From Streptomyces sp. NBC_01775 (GTDB lineage Bacteria; Actinomycetota; Actinomycetes; Streptomycetales; Streptomycetaceae): DNA of 64,000 nt. The number at the start of each line of letters is the position of its first letter. The first letter of the stretch is position 1. A model generated the notes under the pieces. That model did no database searches. It was not told the DNA's origin and saw only the letters and a program-made list of their open reading frames with translations. Shown one piece after another: positions 16,937 to 25,108 of this stretch. The position numbers were made by a program, and so were the translations under genes. The DNA lies in assembly GCF_035917675.1 (NCBI RefSeq), contig NZ_CP109104.1:3596001-3660000 (forward strand). The letters run 5' to 3'.

Positions 16937-17629
16937 GTGACCGACTCCAGCGACCTCTCGTCCGGCGCGCCCCACGGAACCTCCGGCGCGTCCAAGGGAA
17001 CCTCCGGCGCGTCCCAGGGAACCTCCGGCGCCCGCGTGATCCTGCTCACCGGCCCCTCCGGATCCGGCAAGACCCGCCTCGCGGCCCGCACGGACCTGCC
17101 CGTGCTACGGCTCGACGACTTCTACAAGGAGGGCGACGACCCCACGCTCCCCCTGGTCGGGAGCGCCGTCGACTGGGACTCGCCCCGCTCCTGGGACGGC
17201 GAGGCGGCGGTGCGCGCGATAACCGGCCTGTGCCGCGAGGGCCGCACGACGGCGCCGCTCTACGACATCTCCGCGAGCGCCCGCGTGGGCCACGAGCACA
17301 TCCGCCTGGACGGCGCCCCGCTCTTCATCGCGGAGGGCATCTTCGCCGCCGACATCACCGCGCGCTGCGCGGCACTCGGCCTGCTGGCCGACGCGATCTG
17401 CCTGCGCGGCAACCCCCTGACGACCTTCCGCCGCCGCCTTCTGCGCGACATCCGCGAGGCCCGCAAGCCCCTCCCGACCCTCCTGCGCCGAGGCTGGCGC
17501 CTGATGCGGGCCGAGTCGACCATCGTCACCCGTCACCAGTCCCTGGGCGCCACCCCCTGCACCCGCGACGAGGCCCTGGGCCGCGTAACCCGCCTGCGAC
17601 AGGGCTCAGGCCAGCGGTTGCTCGCCTGA
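16937..17629 (+). CDS. Uridine kinase-like P-loop protein
   Basis: A 230-residue cytoplasmic protein of the uridine kinase/phosphoribulokinase-like group: P-loop GPSGSGKTRL at about residue 39 and the LRLDDFYKEGDDP segment that carries the catalytic aspartate in this family. The first 30 residues are three 7-residue repeats (GTSGASK, GTSGASQ, GTSGAR), encoded by a 21-base tandem repeat (about 16977-17036). I chose GTG 16937; GACAAT at 16923-16928 fits a -10 box about 8 bases upstream, so the mRNA may be leaderless. The true substrate is not known; a nucleoside would fit the nucleoside-salvage genes of this window. Confidence 0.8.
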   Translation: MTDSSDLSSGAPHGTSGASKGTSGASQGTSGARVILLTGPSGSGKTRLAARTDLPVLRLDDFYKEGDDPTLPLVGSAVDWDSPRSWDGEAAVRAITGLCREGRTTAPLYDISASARVGHEHIRLDGAPLFIAEGIFAADITARCAALGLLADAICLRGNPLTTFRRRLLRDIREARKPLPTLLRRGWRLMRAESTIVTRHQSLGATPCTRDEALGRVTRLRQGSGQRLLA

Positions 17630-17709
17630 CGCCGGGCACATCAGCCGCCGCTCGGCCACAAGGCGCTCGGGCACGAAACGCGGCCACAAGGCGAGGCGCT
17701 CGGGCACAA

Positions 17710-17758
17710 AAAATGAGAGCGGCCCAGCTAGACCCCCCGGCCAGCTGGAACCGCTCTC
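17710..17758 (-). terminator. Rho-independent terminator of the sigma factor gene
   Basis: Two nested stems (GAGAGCGG with CCGCTCTC, 17715-17722 and 17751-17758; inside it CCAGCT with AGCTGG) are flanked on the left by AAAAAA, which is a T-run on the minus strand. This is a classic terminator for the minus-strand gene that ends at 17890. Confidence 0.85.
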
Positions 17759-17889
17759 GTCCCCGTTTTCCCTGTTTCCCCTTTTTTCTCTTTTCCCCGT
17801 TTCCCCCGGGAAGATCCCTGTGTCCCCATGGATCCCCTTGAGGGCTTTCCCCCGTCCCCGGCTCGCGCCGGGGCGTTCTTGGTGGCCGC

Positions 17890-18762
17890 TCAGGCGACCA
17901 GTTCGTCGAAGGACTCGTCCTGGTCGCGGCCGAAGCTGAGGACCTCGTCGTCGCGCAGGCGGCGCAGCGAGCGCCAGATGCTGCTCTTCACCGTGCCGAC
18001 GCTGATGTCCAGTATTTCCGCGATCTCCGGGTCCGTGCGGCCCTCGTAGTAGCGCAGCACCAGCATCGTGCGCTGGAGTTCGGGCAGCCGGGCGAGGGCC
18101 TGCCACAGCACGGTACGCAGTTCGGTGCCGCGCATCGCGTCCTGCTCGCCCACCGTCTCCGGCAGTTCCTCCGTCGGGTACTCGTTGAGCTTCCGGCGGC
18201 GCCACGCGCTGATGTGCAGGTTCGTCATGGTGCGGCGCAGGTAGCCGCCGACGGCGGCCTTGTCGCTGATCCTGTCCCAGGCCCGGTACGTGGAGAAGAG
18301 CGCGCTCTGGAGCAGGTCTTCGGCCTCGAACCGGTCACCGGTCAGGTGGTAGGCGGTGGCGTACAGGGAGGCGCGGCGCTCTCGCACGTAGGCGGTGAAC
18401 GCCGCTTCGGCGTCCCCCTCCGAAGTGCCGTCGTGCCGCTCCCCTGTGACCTCCCTGTACTCGCCGTTCCCCCGCTGTTCCCCCCGGGAGTCCCCCTCGC
18501 TCCCGTTCTCCCCCGTCTTCCCCCCGAAGGCCTCCCCCCGAAGGCCCTCGACCGCGCTCCCGATAACGGGACGCGGACGCATACGCCCGGTGCCACGAGC
18601 ACACCCCCGGCCGCCTCCGAGCTCCCGGCTCCGCTCGAAGAGGGAGGTGCCGCCTTCGGCACCGGGCCTCTCGGCAGGCCGGTTCTGGGAAGCGGGAACC
18701 GAAGGGACGTGCAGGCGCGTGTGAATAACTGCGCTGGTTGTGGTGCTGTGCAGTGTGTTCAT
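17890..18762 (-). CDS. sigQ: ECF-type RNA polymerase sigma factor SigQ
   Basis: About 290 residues. Region 2 is near residues 120-190 (RFEAEDLLQSALFSTYRAW) and region 4 near 229-266 (LVLRYYEGRTDPEIAEIL; SVGTVKSSIWRSL), as in SigE-family ECF sigma factors of Streptomyces. The position divergent from afsQ1 identifies it as SigQ, which in S. coelicolor is an AfsQ1 target that affects antibiotic production. I chose ATG 18762 because GAGGGGG lies just upstream; ATG 18828 is an alternative. The first 110 residues are glycine- and glutamate-rich low complexity and precede the sigma core, so the true start could be further in. A strong terminator follows. Confidence 0.85.
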   Translation of the reverse strand: MNTLHSTTTSAVIHTRLHVPSVPASQNRPAERPGAEGGTSLFERSRELGGGRGCARGTGRMRPRPVIGSAVEGLRGEAFGGKTGENGSEGDSRGEQRGNGEYREVTGERHDGTSEGDAEAAFTAYVRERRASLYATAYHLTGDRFEAEDLLQSALFSTYRAWDRISDKAAVGGYLRRTMTNLHISAWRRRKLNEYPTEELPETVGEQDAMRGTELRTVLWQALARLPELQRTMLVLRYYEGRTDPEIAEILDISVGTVKSSIWRSLRRLRDDEVLSFGRDQDESFDELVA

Positions 18763-18845
18763 CTCGCGCCCCCTCGGAGCCAGCCCGGTCGCTTGCTTGT
18801 GTCGTAAACCCTGCCGGTCCGATTTCATGGCGAGGTCCCCCGTCT

Positions 18846-18861
18846 GTCACAGCGGTGTCAC
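18846..18861. promoter_or_regulatory. AfsQ1 binding site
   Basis: GTCAC-AGCGGT-GTCAC matches the published AfsQ1 consensus GTnAC-n6-GTnAC exactly. It lies between sigQ and afsQ1, upstream of the sigQ start, where AfsQ1 is known to activate sigQ in S. coelicolor. Confidence 0.85.
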
Positions 18862-18950
18862 AAGGGGCGGGGCGACACAGGATGCCCAGCCCAGAGGGGG
18901 TGTCGGTACCCGACGGAGACCGCCGGTCGAAGTAAGGGGCTTCCATGGGC

Positions 18951-18964
18951 CAGAATGGCGCGTG
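18951..18964 (+). promoter_or_regulatory. Likely -10 box of leaderless afsQ1
   Basis: CAGAAT at 18951-18956 is followed after 7 bases by the GTG at 18964. This spacing places transcription initiation at the start codon. No ribosome binding site precedes the GTG. Confidence 0.5.
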
Positions 18965-19641
18965 TGTCTTTCCTGTTGCTGATCGAGGACGATGACGCTG
19001 TCCGTACCGCCCTGGAGATGGGTCTGACCCGTCAGGGCCACCGCGTGGTGACCGCCGCGACCGGCGAGGACGGCCTCAAGCTGCTGCGCGAACAACGCCC
19101 CGACCTGATCGTTCTGGACGTCATGCTGCCGGGGATCGACGGCTTCGAGGTGTGCCGGCGCATCCGCCGCACCGACCAGCTGCCGATCATCCTGCTGACG
19201 GCGCGCAGCGACGACATCGACGTCGTGGTGGGCCTGGAGTCCGGCGCCGACGACTACGTCGTCAAGCCGGTGCAGGGCCGCGTGCTCGACGCCCGTATCC
19301 GCGCGGTGATGCGGCGCGGCGAGCGTGAGTCCAACGACGCGGCCACGTTCGGCTCGCTGGTGATCGACCGCTCCGCGATGACGGTCACCAAGAACGGCGA
19401 GGATCTGCAACTGACCCCCACCGAGCTGCGCCTGCTGCTGGAGCTGAGCAGGCGGCCGGGACAGGCGCTGTCCCGGCAGCAGTTGCTGCGGCTGGTGTGG
19501 GAGCACGACTACCTCGGGGACTCCCGGCTGGTGGACGCGTGTGTGCAGCGGCTGCGCGCCAAGGTCGAGGACATCCCCTCCTCCCCCACCCTGATCCGCA
19601 CCGTGCGCGGCGTCGGCTACCGGCTGGACGCGCCACAGTGA
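18964..19641 (+). CDS. afsQ1: OmpR-family response regulator AfsQ1
   Basis: A 225-residue regulator when read from GTG 18964, the length and N-terminus (LLLIEDDDAV) I recall for AfsQ1; an ATG at 18955 would add three residues. Phosphoacceptor D52 lies in VLDVMLPGIDGFEV, the switch in LLTARSDD and the lysine in DDYVVKP. The C-terminal winged helix has LQLTPTELRLLLEL and RTVRGVGYRLD. AfsQ1 controls sigQ and pathway-specific antibiotic activators, mainly under nitrogen-rich (glutamate) conditions in S. coelicolor. It is divergent from sigQ and is followed by the kinase gene. Confidence 0.93.
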   Translation: MSFLLLIEDDDAVRTALEMGLTRQGHRVVTAATGEDGLKLLREQRPDLIVLDVMLPGIDGFEVCRRIRRTDQLPIILLTARSDDIDVVVGLESGADDYVVKPVQGRVLDARIRAVMRRGERESNDAATFGSLVIDRSAMTVTKNGEDLQLTPTELRLLLELSRRPGQALSRQQLLRLVWEHDYLGDSRLVDACVQRLRAKVEDIPSSPTLIRTVRGVGYRLDAPQ

Positions 19642-19714
19642 CCGCGGAAGCGGTGACCGACGAAGCCATGACCGCGAGAGCGCCCGGAAGCGGCCTGGCG
19701 GACGGGATCCGGGA

Positions 19715-21376
19715 GTGACACAGTCCCCCTCTCTCGGGGAGCGCGTACGCGCACGCCTCGCCGGGATGCTGCCGACACTGCGGCTGCGACTGGTCGTCGT
19801 CTTCGCCCTGGTGGCGCTCACCGCCGCCGTCTCCGCCTCCGGCATCGCCTACTGGCTCAACCGCGACGCCGTGCTCACCCGCGCGCAGAACGCCGCGCTC
19901 AACGACTTCCGCAAGGCCATGGAGGACAACGCGGGCAACCTCCCGCGCAAGGTGGAGTGCCAGCAGCTGCGCGAGGCGGCGGGCAAGATGGCCCGCAGCT
20001 CGCAGAACTACCAGGTGCTGCTCATCGGCAAGACCCCCGACGACGGGCCCTGCGCCGCGGCCTCCAACGAGGACGACTTCACCCTCAGCGACGTCCCGGG
20101 CCGGCTGCGCACCGCCGTGGGGAAGAAGCGGGCCGTCGACAAGGCGAATTCGTACCCGTACCACCTGTACTGGCAGCGCGTCACGATCAACGGCGACCCC
20201 TATCTCGTCGGCGGCGCCAAGGTCATAGGCGAGGGCCCGACGCCCAGCGGGTACATGCTCAAGTCGCTGGCGCCCGAGCGGGACGACCTCAACTCGCTGG
20301 CCTGGTCGCTGGGGATCGCCACCGCGCTGGCGCTGATCGGCGCGATGCTGCTGGCCCAGGCAGCCGCGACCACCGTGCTGCGCCCCGTACGGCGCCTGGG
20401 CGAGGCCGCCCGCAGGCTGGGCGAGGGGAAGCTGGATACCCGGCTGCGGGTCTCGGGCACCGACGAACTGGCCGAGCTGTCACGGACGTTCAACGGCGCC
20501 GCCGAGTCGCTGGAGCACCGGGTGGCCGAGCTGAGCGCGCGCGAGGCGTCCAGCAGGCGCTTCGTCGCCGACATGTCGCACGAGCTGCGCACGCCGATGA
20601 CGGCGATCTCCGCGGTGACGGAGGTCCTGGAGGAGGAGCAGGACAACCTCGACCCGATGATCGCGCCCGCCGTGCAGCTGGTCGTCAGCGAGACGCGGCG
20701 GCTGAACGACCTGGTGGAGAACCTGATGGAGGTGACCCGCTTCGACGCGGGCACCGCCAAGCTCGTGCTGGACGACGTGGACGTCGCCGACCAGGTGACC
20801 GCCTGCATCGACGCGCGGGCCTGGCTGGACGCGGTCGAGCTGGACGCGGACCGGGGCATCATGGCCCGCCTGGACCCGCGGCGCCTCGACGTCATCCTCG
20901 CGAACCTGATCGGCAACGCGCTCAAGCACGGCGGCTCGCCCGTGCGCGTCTCGGTCCGCACCGAGAAGCCGGCCGGCGGGGACGGCGGGGACGACCTGGT
21001 CATCGAGGTCGCCGACCAGGGGCCCGGCATCCCCGAGGACGTCCTGCCGCACGTCTTCGACCGCTTCTACAAGGCCAGCGCCTCCCGGCCGCGCTCCGAG
21101 GGCAGCGGCCTGGGCCTGTCGATCGCGATGGAGAACGCCCACATCCACGGCGGCGAGATCACCGCGCGCAACGCGACGGGCCCCGAGGGCGGCGCGGTCT
21201 TCACCCTGCGACTGCCCCGGGACTCGCGCCGGGTCGCCGAGGAGCGCGAGAACGGCGACGAGCCCGCCGGGCCCCGCGGCGAGCACGACTTCCCGCACGA
21301 CGAGGACCAGCACGACGAGCACCAGCACGGGAACGGCGGCGAGAACATGGGCCGGGACAGCGGAGGCGGCCGATGA
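19715..21376 (+). CDS. afsQ2: Sensor histidine kinase AfsQ2
   Basis: A 553-residue membrane kinase. TM1 is near residues 21-45 and TM2 near 195-215, flanking an extracellular domain of about 150 residues with two cysteines; then a HAMP segment and the dimerisation helix with DMSHELRTPMTAI (His near residue 289). The ATPase domain has LANLIGNALKHGG, VADQGPGIPEDV and GSGLGLSIAMENAH. The start is GTG 19715 after a GGGA context. The last 45 residues are a histidine-, aspartate- and glycine-rich tail (PHDEDQHDEHQHG) that could bind metal or simply be disordered. The stop overlaps the next ATG. Confidence 0.92.
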   Translation: MTQSPSLGERVRARLAGMLPTLRLRLVVVFALVALTAAVSASGIAYWLNRDAVLTRAQNAALNDFRKAMEDNAGNLPRKVECQQLREAAGKMARSSQNYQVLLIGKTPDDGPCAAASNEDDFTLSDVPGRLRTAVGKKRAVDKANSYPYHLYWQRVTINGDPYLVGGAKVIGEGPTPSGYMLKSLAPERDDLNSLAWSLGIATALALIGAMLLAQAAATTVLRPVRRLGEAARRLGEGKLDTRLRVSGTDELAELSRTFNGAAESLEHRVAELSAREASSRRFVADMSHELRTPMTAISAVTEVLEEEQDNLDPMIAPAVQLVVSETRRLNDLVENLMEVTRFDAGTAKLVLDDVDVADQVTACIDARAWLDAVELDADRGIMARLDPRRLDVILANLIGNALKHGGSPVRVSVRTEKPAGGDGGDDLVIEVADQGPGIPEDVLPHVFDRFYKASASRPRSEGSGLGLSIAMENAHIHGGEITARNATGPEGGAVFTLRLPRDSRRVAEERENGDEPAGPRGEHDFPHDEDQHDEHQHGNGGENMGRDSGGGR

Positions 21377-22080
21377 GCCGTCCGACGGCGGGGACGGCGC
21401 GCGGGCGCCGCGCCCCACTGGCCCTCGCGTGCGCGGCGCTGGGCCTGGTCAGCGTCTCCCTCCTCAGCGGCTGCGGCATCCGCGCCACCTCCGTACCCGT
21501 CGACGCGGGCGCGGCACCCTCGCAGGTGGGCTGTGTGCTGCCGGACGGGCGTGAGAGCCCGGAGGCCGGCGACGGTGTCTCGGTCGTCCGCGTCTACCTC
21601 GTGTGCGGCTCGCGCGTGGCGCCGGTGGAGCGGGAGGTGCGGATGCCGGGCGGGCGCTCCTCGGCCGAGCGGCTGCCGGTCGCCCGCAAGCTGCTGGAGG
21701 AGCTGAAGCACCAGCCGCACGCCATGGAGGAATCGGCGGGCTTCGAGACGGCCGTCCCCGAAGGTCTGACGATCAGCGCGGCCGGGCGCGACGACCCGGA
21801 CGAGGCGCTGCGGCTGAGCACGCCCCTGGATGAGCTGCCGTCCTTCGCGCTGGCCCAGATCGTGTGCACGTTCGCGGACACCGCGGCGGCCGACGCCGAC
21901 AACGGGGTCGTCATCGGCGGTCCCGGCGAGGACGGGGACCAGGGCGGGGAGGACGGCGACGGCGGCAAGGGCGACGGGAAAGATCCCGGGGGCTCCTCCG
22001 TGCCGCTCCAGCGCTTCGAGTGCGGCACCGCGCTGCGCAACAGCCCGGAGGCCGCCGAATCGGCTGGAACACGTGTGTGA
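21373..22080 (+). CDS. Lipoprotein of the afsQ operon
   Basis: A 235-residue protein with a lipoprotein signal peptide: basic start (RGRRAP), hydrophobic stretch and lipobox LLSGC at about residue 34. The ATG overlaps the afsQ2 stop (ATGA), so the two are translationally coupled, as with the lipoprotein gene next to afsQ2 in S. coelicolor. The mature part has no enzyme motif I recognise; it carries spaced cysteines (VGCVL, LVCGS, IVCTF, FECGT) that could form two disulphides, and a glycine-aspartate linker (EDGDQGGEDGDGGKG). A sensory accessory role to AfsQ2 outside the membrane is plausible. Confidence 0.87.
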   Translation: MSRPTAGTARGRRAPLALACAALGLVSVSLLSGCGIRATSVPVDAGAAPSQVGCVLPDGRESPEAGDGVSVVRVYLVCGSRVAPVEREVRMPGGRSSAERLPVARKLLEELKHQPHAMEESAGFETAVPEGLTISAAGRDDPDEALRLSTPLDELPSFALAQIVCTFADTAAADADNGVVIGGPGEDGDQGGEDGDGGKGDGKDPGGSSVPLQRFECGTALRNSPEAAESAGTRV

Positions 22081-22147
22081 CACAGCCCTTACCCGCTGAG
22101 GACACCGCCCCGGAACCAGGGCGGAAGGCGGGTGCGTCTTCAGTGAC

Positions 22148-22816
22148 GTGCAGCGCCTTGGCTACGGCGGCCCGACGGCCGCCCCCCGAATCCGCGTGGC
22201 GGGACTCGTCCTGCTGGCCGCGCACCTGTGCCTCGTCGGATGGCTGACGCTGCGCCCTCTGTCCGTGCCCTGGGTCGCGCCGTCCAACCTGCATCCGCTG
22301 GCGACGATCCGCACCGACCTGGCGAGCGGGCCGCGTACCGCCTTGGAGGGGATAGGCGGCGGACTGCTGCTGCTGGCGCCCTTCGGGGTGCTGCTGCCGC
22401 TGGCGACGGGGCGATTGCACCGTCCGCTGCCCGGCACCGTGGCGCGCACGGTCTTCGCGGGGACGATGGTGTCGGCCGCGATCACGCTGGTGCAGACGGG
22501 CGTGCCGGGGCAGGTCGTCAATGTGGACTCGGTGCTGCTGAACACCGCCGGCGTGACGCTCTCCGCCGGGCTGGTCTTCCCGCTGCTGCGCCGCTGGCTG
22601 CGCGAGCGGGACGGGGGCGTCGGGGGGTACGGCGGCTTCCGGGAGCTGCGCGGCCCGCACCGCGCCGTATCGTCGGGGACCCCGGGCTCCGACGGTGCTC
22701 CGGGCTCGTCGGGGGCCTCTGAGGCGGCGCGAGCCCACAGGACGCGGGCCCGCCTGCGGGATGAGGGCGCTCAGGGTCCTACCCCGAGAGCGACCAGGGT
22801 CGGAATGGCACCTTAG
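22148..22816 (+). CDS. VanZ-family membrane protein
   Basis: A 222-residue protein with four predicted helices. The first has LVLLAAHLCLVGWLTLRPL; a conserved VanZ-type loop NLHPLATI follows; then QVVNVDSVLLNTAGVTLS, the polar segment typical of VanZ proteins. The last 60 residues are a disordered, arginine- and glycine-rich tail. VanZ itself gives low-level teicoplanin resistance; most actinobacterial homologues are uncharacterised envelope proteins. The start GTG 22148 is 67 bases after the lipoprotein stop, so it may belong to the afsQ operon. Confidence 0.85.
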   Translation: MQRLGYGGPTAAPRIRVAGLVLLAAHLCLVGWLTLRPLSVPWVAPSNLHPLATIRTDLASGPRTALEGIGGGLLLLAPFGVLLPLATGRLHRPLPGTVARTVFAGTMVSAAITLVQTGVPGQVVNVDSVLLNTAGVTLSAGLVFPLLRRWLRERDGGVGGYGGFRELRGPHRAVSSGTPGSDGAPGSSGASEAARAHRTRARLRDEGAQGPTPRATRVGMAP

Positions 22817-22918
22817 CTCGACGCATATGGGCACAGGTCGGACTTACTGTCGAAGGCAGAAGGGCACAACCGGACGCGAACGACCGATGCCGACCGACGC
22901 CGCGAAGGAGTCGCTGCC

Positions 22919-23116
22919 ATGACCGCACTTGTCCGCCCCCGAGAAGGCCGCATGATCGGCGGTGTGTGCGCCGGTCTGGCCCACCGCTTCGGCACCACGC
23001 CCACCACGATGCGCGTGATCTTCCTGGCCTCGTGCCTGCTGCCCGGGCCGCAGTTCCTGCTCTACCTGGCGCTGTGGATCCTGCTGCCGGATGAGGACCG
23101 CAAGACCGCGTGGTGA
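22919..23116 (+). CDS. PspC-domain protein
   Basis: A 65-residue protein that is essentially one PspC domain: LVRPREGRMIGGVCAGLAHRFG followed by a hydrophobic stretch (LLPGPQFLLYLALWILLP). GAAGGAGTCG lies before the ATG. The family localises to the membrane and is linked to envelope stress. It is the last gene of the afsQ-side block and is followed by a strong stem-loop. Confidence 0.92.
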   Translation: MTALVRPREGRMIGGVCAGLAHRFGTTPTTMRVIFLASCLLPGPQFLLYLALWILLPDEDRKTAW

Positions 23117-23135
23117 CCGAGACCGGGACATACAG

Positions 23136-23170
23136 CGGCGGGCGCCCCCCTTCGAGGGGAGCGCCCGCCG
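23136..23170 (+). terminator. Stem-loop terminator after the PspC gene
   Basis: A 10-base-pair perfect stem (CGGCGGGCGC with GCGCCCGCCG) continues into CCCC/GGGG and a TTCGA loop, starting 19 bases after the stop codon. The stem probably ends transcription in both directions. Confidence 0.8.
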
Positions 23171-23201
23171 TCGTGTACCTGGAGGTCCGGGAGGGCCCTG
23201 G

Positions 23202-23250
23202 GGTTCCTGGAGGTCCTGGGGGTCCTGGGGGTCCTGGGGGTCCTGGAGGG
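23202..23250. repeat. Tandem repeat of GGTCCTGGG
   Basis: Five near-perfect copies of a 9-10 base unit (GGTCCTGGGG) lie directly before the 3' end of the secreted protein gene. Confidence 0.85.
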
Positions 23251-23257
23251 CTGGGGC

Positions 23258-23611
23258 TCAGCCGCCCAGCGGCAGACCCTTGGTGACCGGGAGGCCGCCG
23301 ATCATGCCGCCGCCGGGGGCCTTGTTCTTCTCCTTGGCGGCGGCGGTCAGCGACTCGTTCAGCGACGTCGGGGAGCCGGTCAGGGCGCCGGAGACGGCCT
23401 TGTGGGTGGAGGCCAGCGTCTGGGAGGTGCCACCGGGCAGGCCCTGGGTGGCCTCACCCACCGGGAGCTTCGCGACGGTGCCGGTGGCGGTCTCGGTGAC
23501 CGGACCCACCAGCGCGTCGACGGGGGCCGCGGAGGCGGCACCGGCGCCGGCGACAACGGCGACGGCGCTGATCGCGGCGGCGCCCAGGGTCTTCTTGGCT
23601 ACCTGCTTCAT
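23258..23611 (-). CDS. Small secreted protein
   Basis: A 117-residue protein with a clear Sec signal: KQVAKK start, alanine-valine core and AGAASA cleavage site followed by APVDALVG. The mature 90 residues are glycine-, threonine- and leucine-rich, with repeats of the type LPVGEATQGLPGG and ending in GLPVTKGLPLGG; no cysteines. Similar small streptomycete proteins are sometimes annotated as ATP-binding, for which nothing here gives support. Function unknown; a cell-wall or aerial-hypha surface protein is one option. Its last codons abut a tandem-repeat tract. Confidence 0.82.
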   Translation of the reverse strand: MKQVAKKTLGAAAISAVAVVAGAGAASAAPVDALVGPVTETATGTVAKLPVGEATQGLPGGTSQTLASTHKAVSGALTGSPTSLNESLTAAAKEKNKAPGGGMIGGLPVTKGLPLGG

Positions 23612-23789
23612 GTCTGGCTACGTCCTCGTGATGGGGGCTTGAGCGGCCCGGCGAACGTAGCCAGGAAGCCGGAGCAGTGGCAAACACGCCGCCGCGGCCG
23701 GGAGTCGGCACTTCGCCACTGCTTCCCGGCCGCGTTCACCCACTCTTACGGCGGCACGCGCTCAGGGCCGAGCCGCTGGTCACCGGGGG

Positions 23790-24920
23790 TCAGAGCGCGG
23801 AATTCCCGAACAGCCATTCGGATTTCAGCGCGGCGTATCCGGGCTTGATGACCTCGTTGATCATGGCGAGACGTTCATCGAAAGGAATGAACGCGGACTT
23901 CATCGCATTGACCGTGAACCACTGCATGTCATCGAGCGTGTAGTGGAACGTCCGCACAAGCTGTTCGAACTCGTAGCTCATGCTGGTGCCGCTCATGAGG
24001 CGGTTGTCGGTGTTGACCGTCGCCCGGAAGTGCAGCCTGCGCAGCAGCCCGATGGGGTGCTCGGCGTAGGAGGGGGCCGCGCCCGTCTGGAGGTTGGAGG
24101 AGGGGCACAGCTCCAGCGGGATGCGCTTGTCGCGCACGTAGGCGGCCAGGCGGCCCAGCTTGACCGAGCCGTCGTCGGCGACCTGGATGTCGTCGATGAT
24201 GCGCACCCCGTGGCCGAGCCGGTCGGCGCCGCACCACTGGAGGGCCTGCCAGATGGAGGGCAGCCCGAACGCCTCCCCCGCGTGGATGGTGAAGTGGTTG
24301 TTCTCCCGCTTGAGGTACTCGAACGCGTCCAGGTGACGGGTGGGCGGGTGGCCCGCCTCGGCACCGGCGATGTCGAAGCCGACGACGCCCAGGTCGCGGT
24401 AGCGGTTGGCCAGTTCGGCGATCTCCAGCGCGCGGGCCGCGTGCCGCATGGCGGTCAGCAGCGCGCCGACGCGGATGCGCCGTCCGGCGGCGCGGGCGCG
24501 GCGCTCGCCCTCGCGGAAGCCCTCGTCGACGGCCTCGACGACCTCCTCCAGGCTGAGGCCGCCGCGCAGGTGCTGCTCGGGGGCGTAGCGGACCTCGGCG
24601 TAGACGACGCCGTCGGCGGCCAGGTCCTCGGCGCACTCGGCGGCGACGCGGACGAGGGCCTCGCGGGTCTGCATCACGCCGACTGTGTGCGTGAAGGTCT
24701 CCAGATAGCGCTCCAGCGAACCTGAGTCCGCCGACTCGCGGAACCAGGTCTCCAGACGCTCGGCCCCGGTCTCGGGCAGGCCCTCGTACCCGGTCTCCCG
24801 GGCCAGTTCGACGATGGTGGCGGGGCGGAGGCCGCCGTCGAGATGATCGTGGAGCAGCACCTTGGGCGAACGGCTGATCTGCTCCTGGCTGGGGACGGTG
24901 CTCAGAGAATCGCTTACCAT
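23790..24920 (-). CDS. add: Adenosine deaminase
   Basis: A 376-residue enzyme that turns adenosine and deoxyadenosine into inosine forms. It has the first zinc motif HDHLDGG (about residue 24), [12 protein letters not shown], the LGHGVRI segment and the [11 protein letters not shown] motif with the last catalytic aspartate. Start ATG 24920 has TAGAGT at 24927-24932 (minus strand) six bases upstream, so it may be leaderless; GTG 24923 is an alternative. The gene is alone on its strand but belongs functionally with deoA, cdd and the nucleoside importer further on. Confidence 0.94.
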   Translation of the reverse strand: MVSDSLSTVPSQEQISRSPKVLLHDHLDGGLRPATIVELARETGYEGLPETGAERLETWFRESADSGSLERYLETFTHTVGVMQTREALVRVAAECAEDLAADGVVYAEVRYAPEQHLRGGLSLEEVVEAVDEGFREGERRARAAGRRIRVGALLTAMRHAARALEIAELANRYRDLGVVGFDIAGAEAGHPPTRHLDAFEYLKRENNHFTIHAGEAFGLPSIWQALQWCGADRLGHGVRIIDDIQVADDGSVKLGRLAAYVRDKRIPLELCPSSNLQTGAAPSYAEHPIGLLRRLHFRATVNTDNRLMSGTSMSYEFEQLVRTFHYTLDDMQWFTVNAMKSAFIPFDERLAMINEVIKPGYAALKSEWLFGNSAL

Positions 24921-25016
24921 CACGGCACTCTAGCTCCTACGCGCGTAGATCGCATGTGTTTCCCCAACTCCCGCCGGTATGCACCCACTTGGGAGCGCCC
25001 GCGTGGCGCCCCCTGC

Positions 25017-25055
25017 GGCGGGGCTTCGATACGGAACGGCGGGGCTTCGATACGG
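25017..25055. repeat. Two direct copies of a 20-base unit
   Basis: GGGGCTTCGATACGGAA occurs twice, 19-20 bases apart, within the 188-base gap between two divergent genes (adenosine deaminase and the hydrolase), about 55 bases before the hydrolase start. It could be a regulatory double site, but it resembles the other repeat tracts of the window. Confidence 0.7.
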
Positions 25056-25108
25056 AATGGTGATCGCACAGCCGTGCCCTCGCGCGCGGGCCGTGCCATC
25101 GTTCTGCC

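Noticed and set aside
25017..25055. 20-base direct repeat as an integration (att) site
   Set aside because: No integrase, no tRNA gene and the copies are adjacent; it resembles the other slippage-type repeats.
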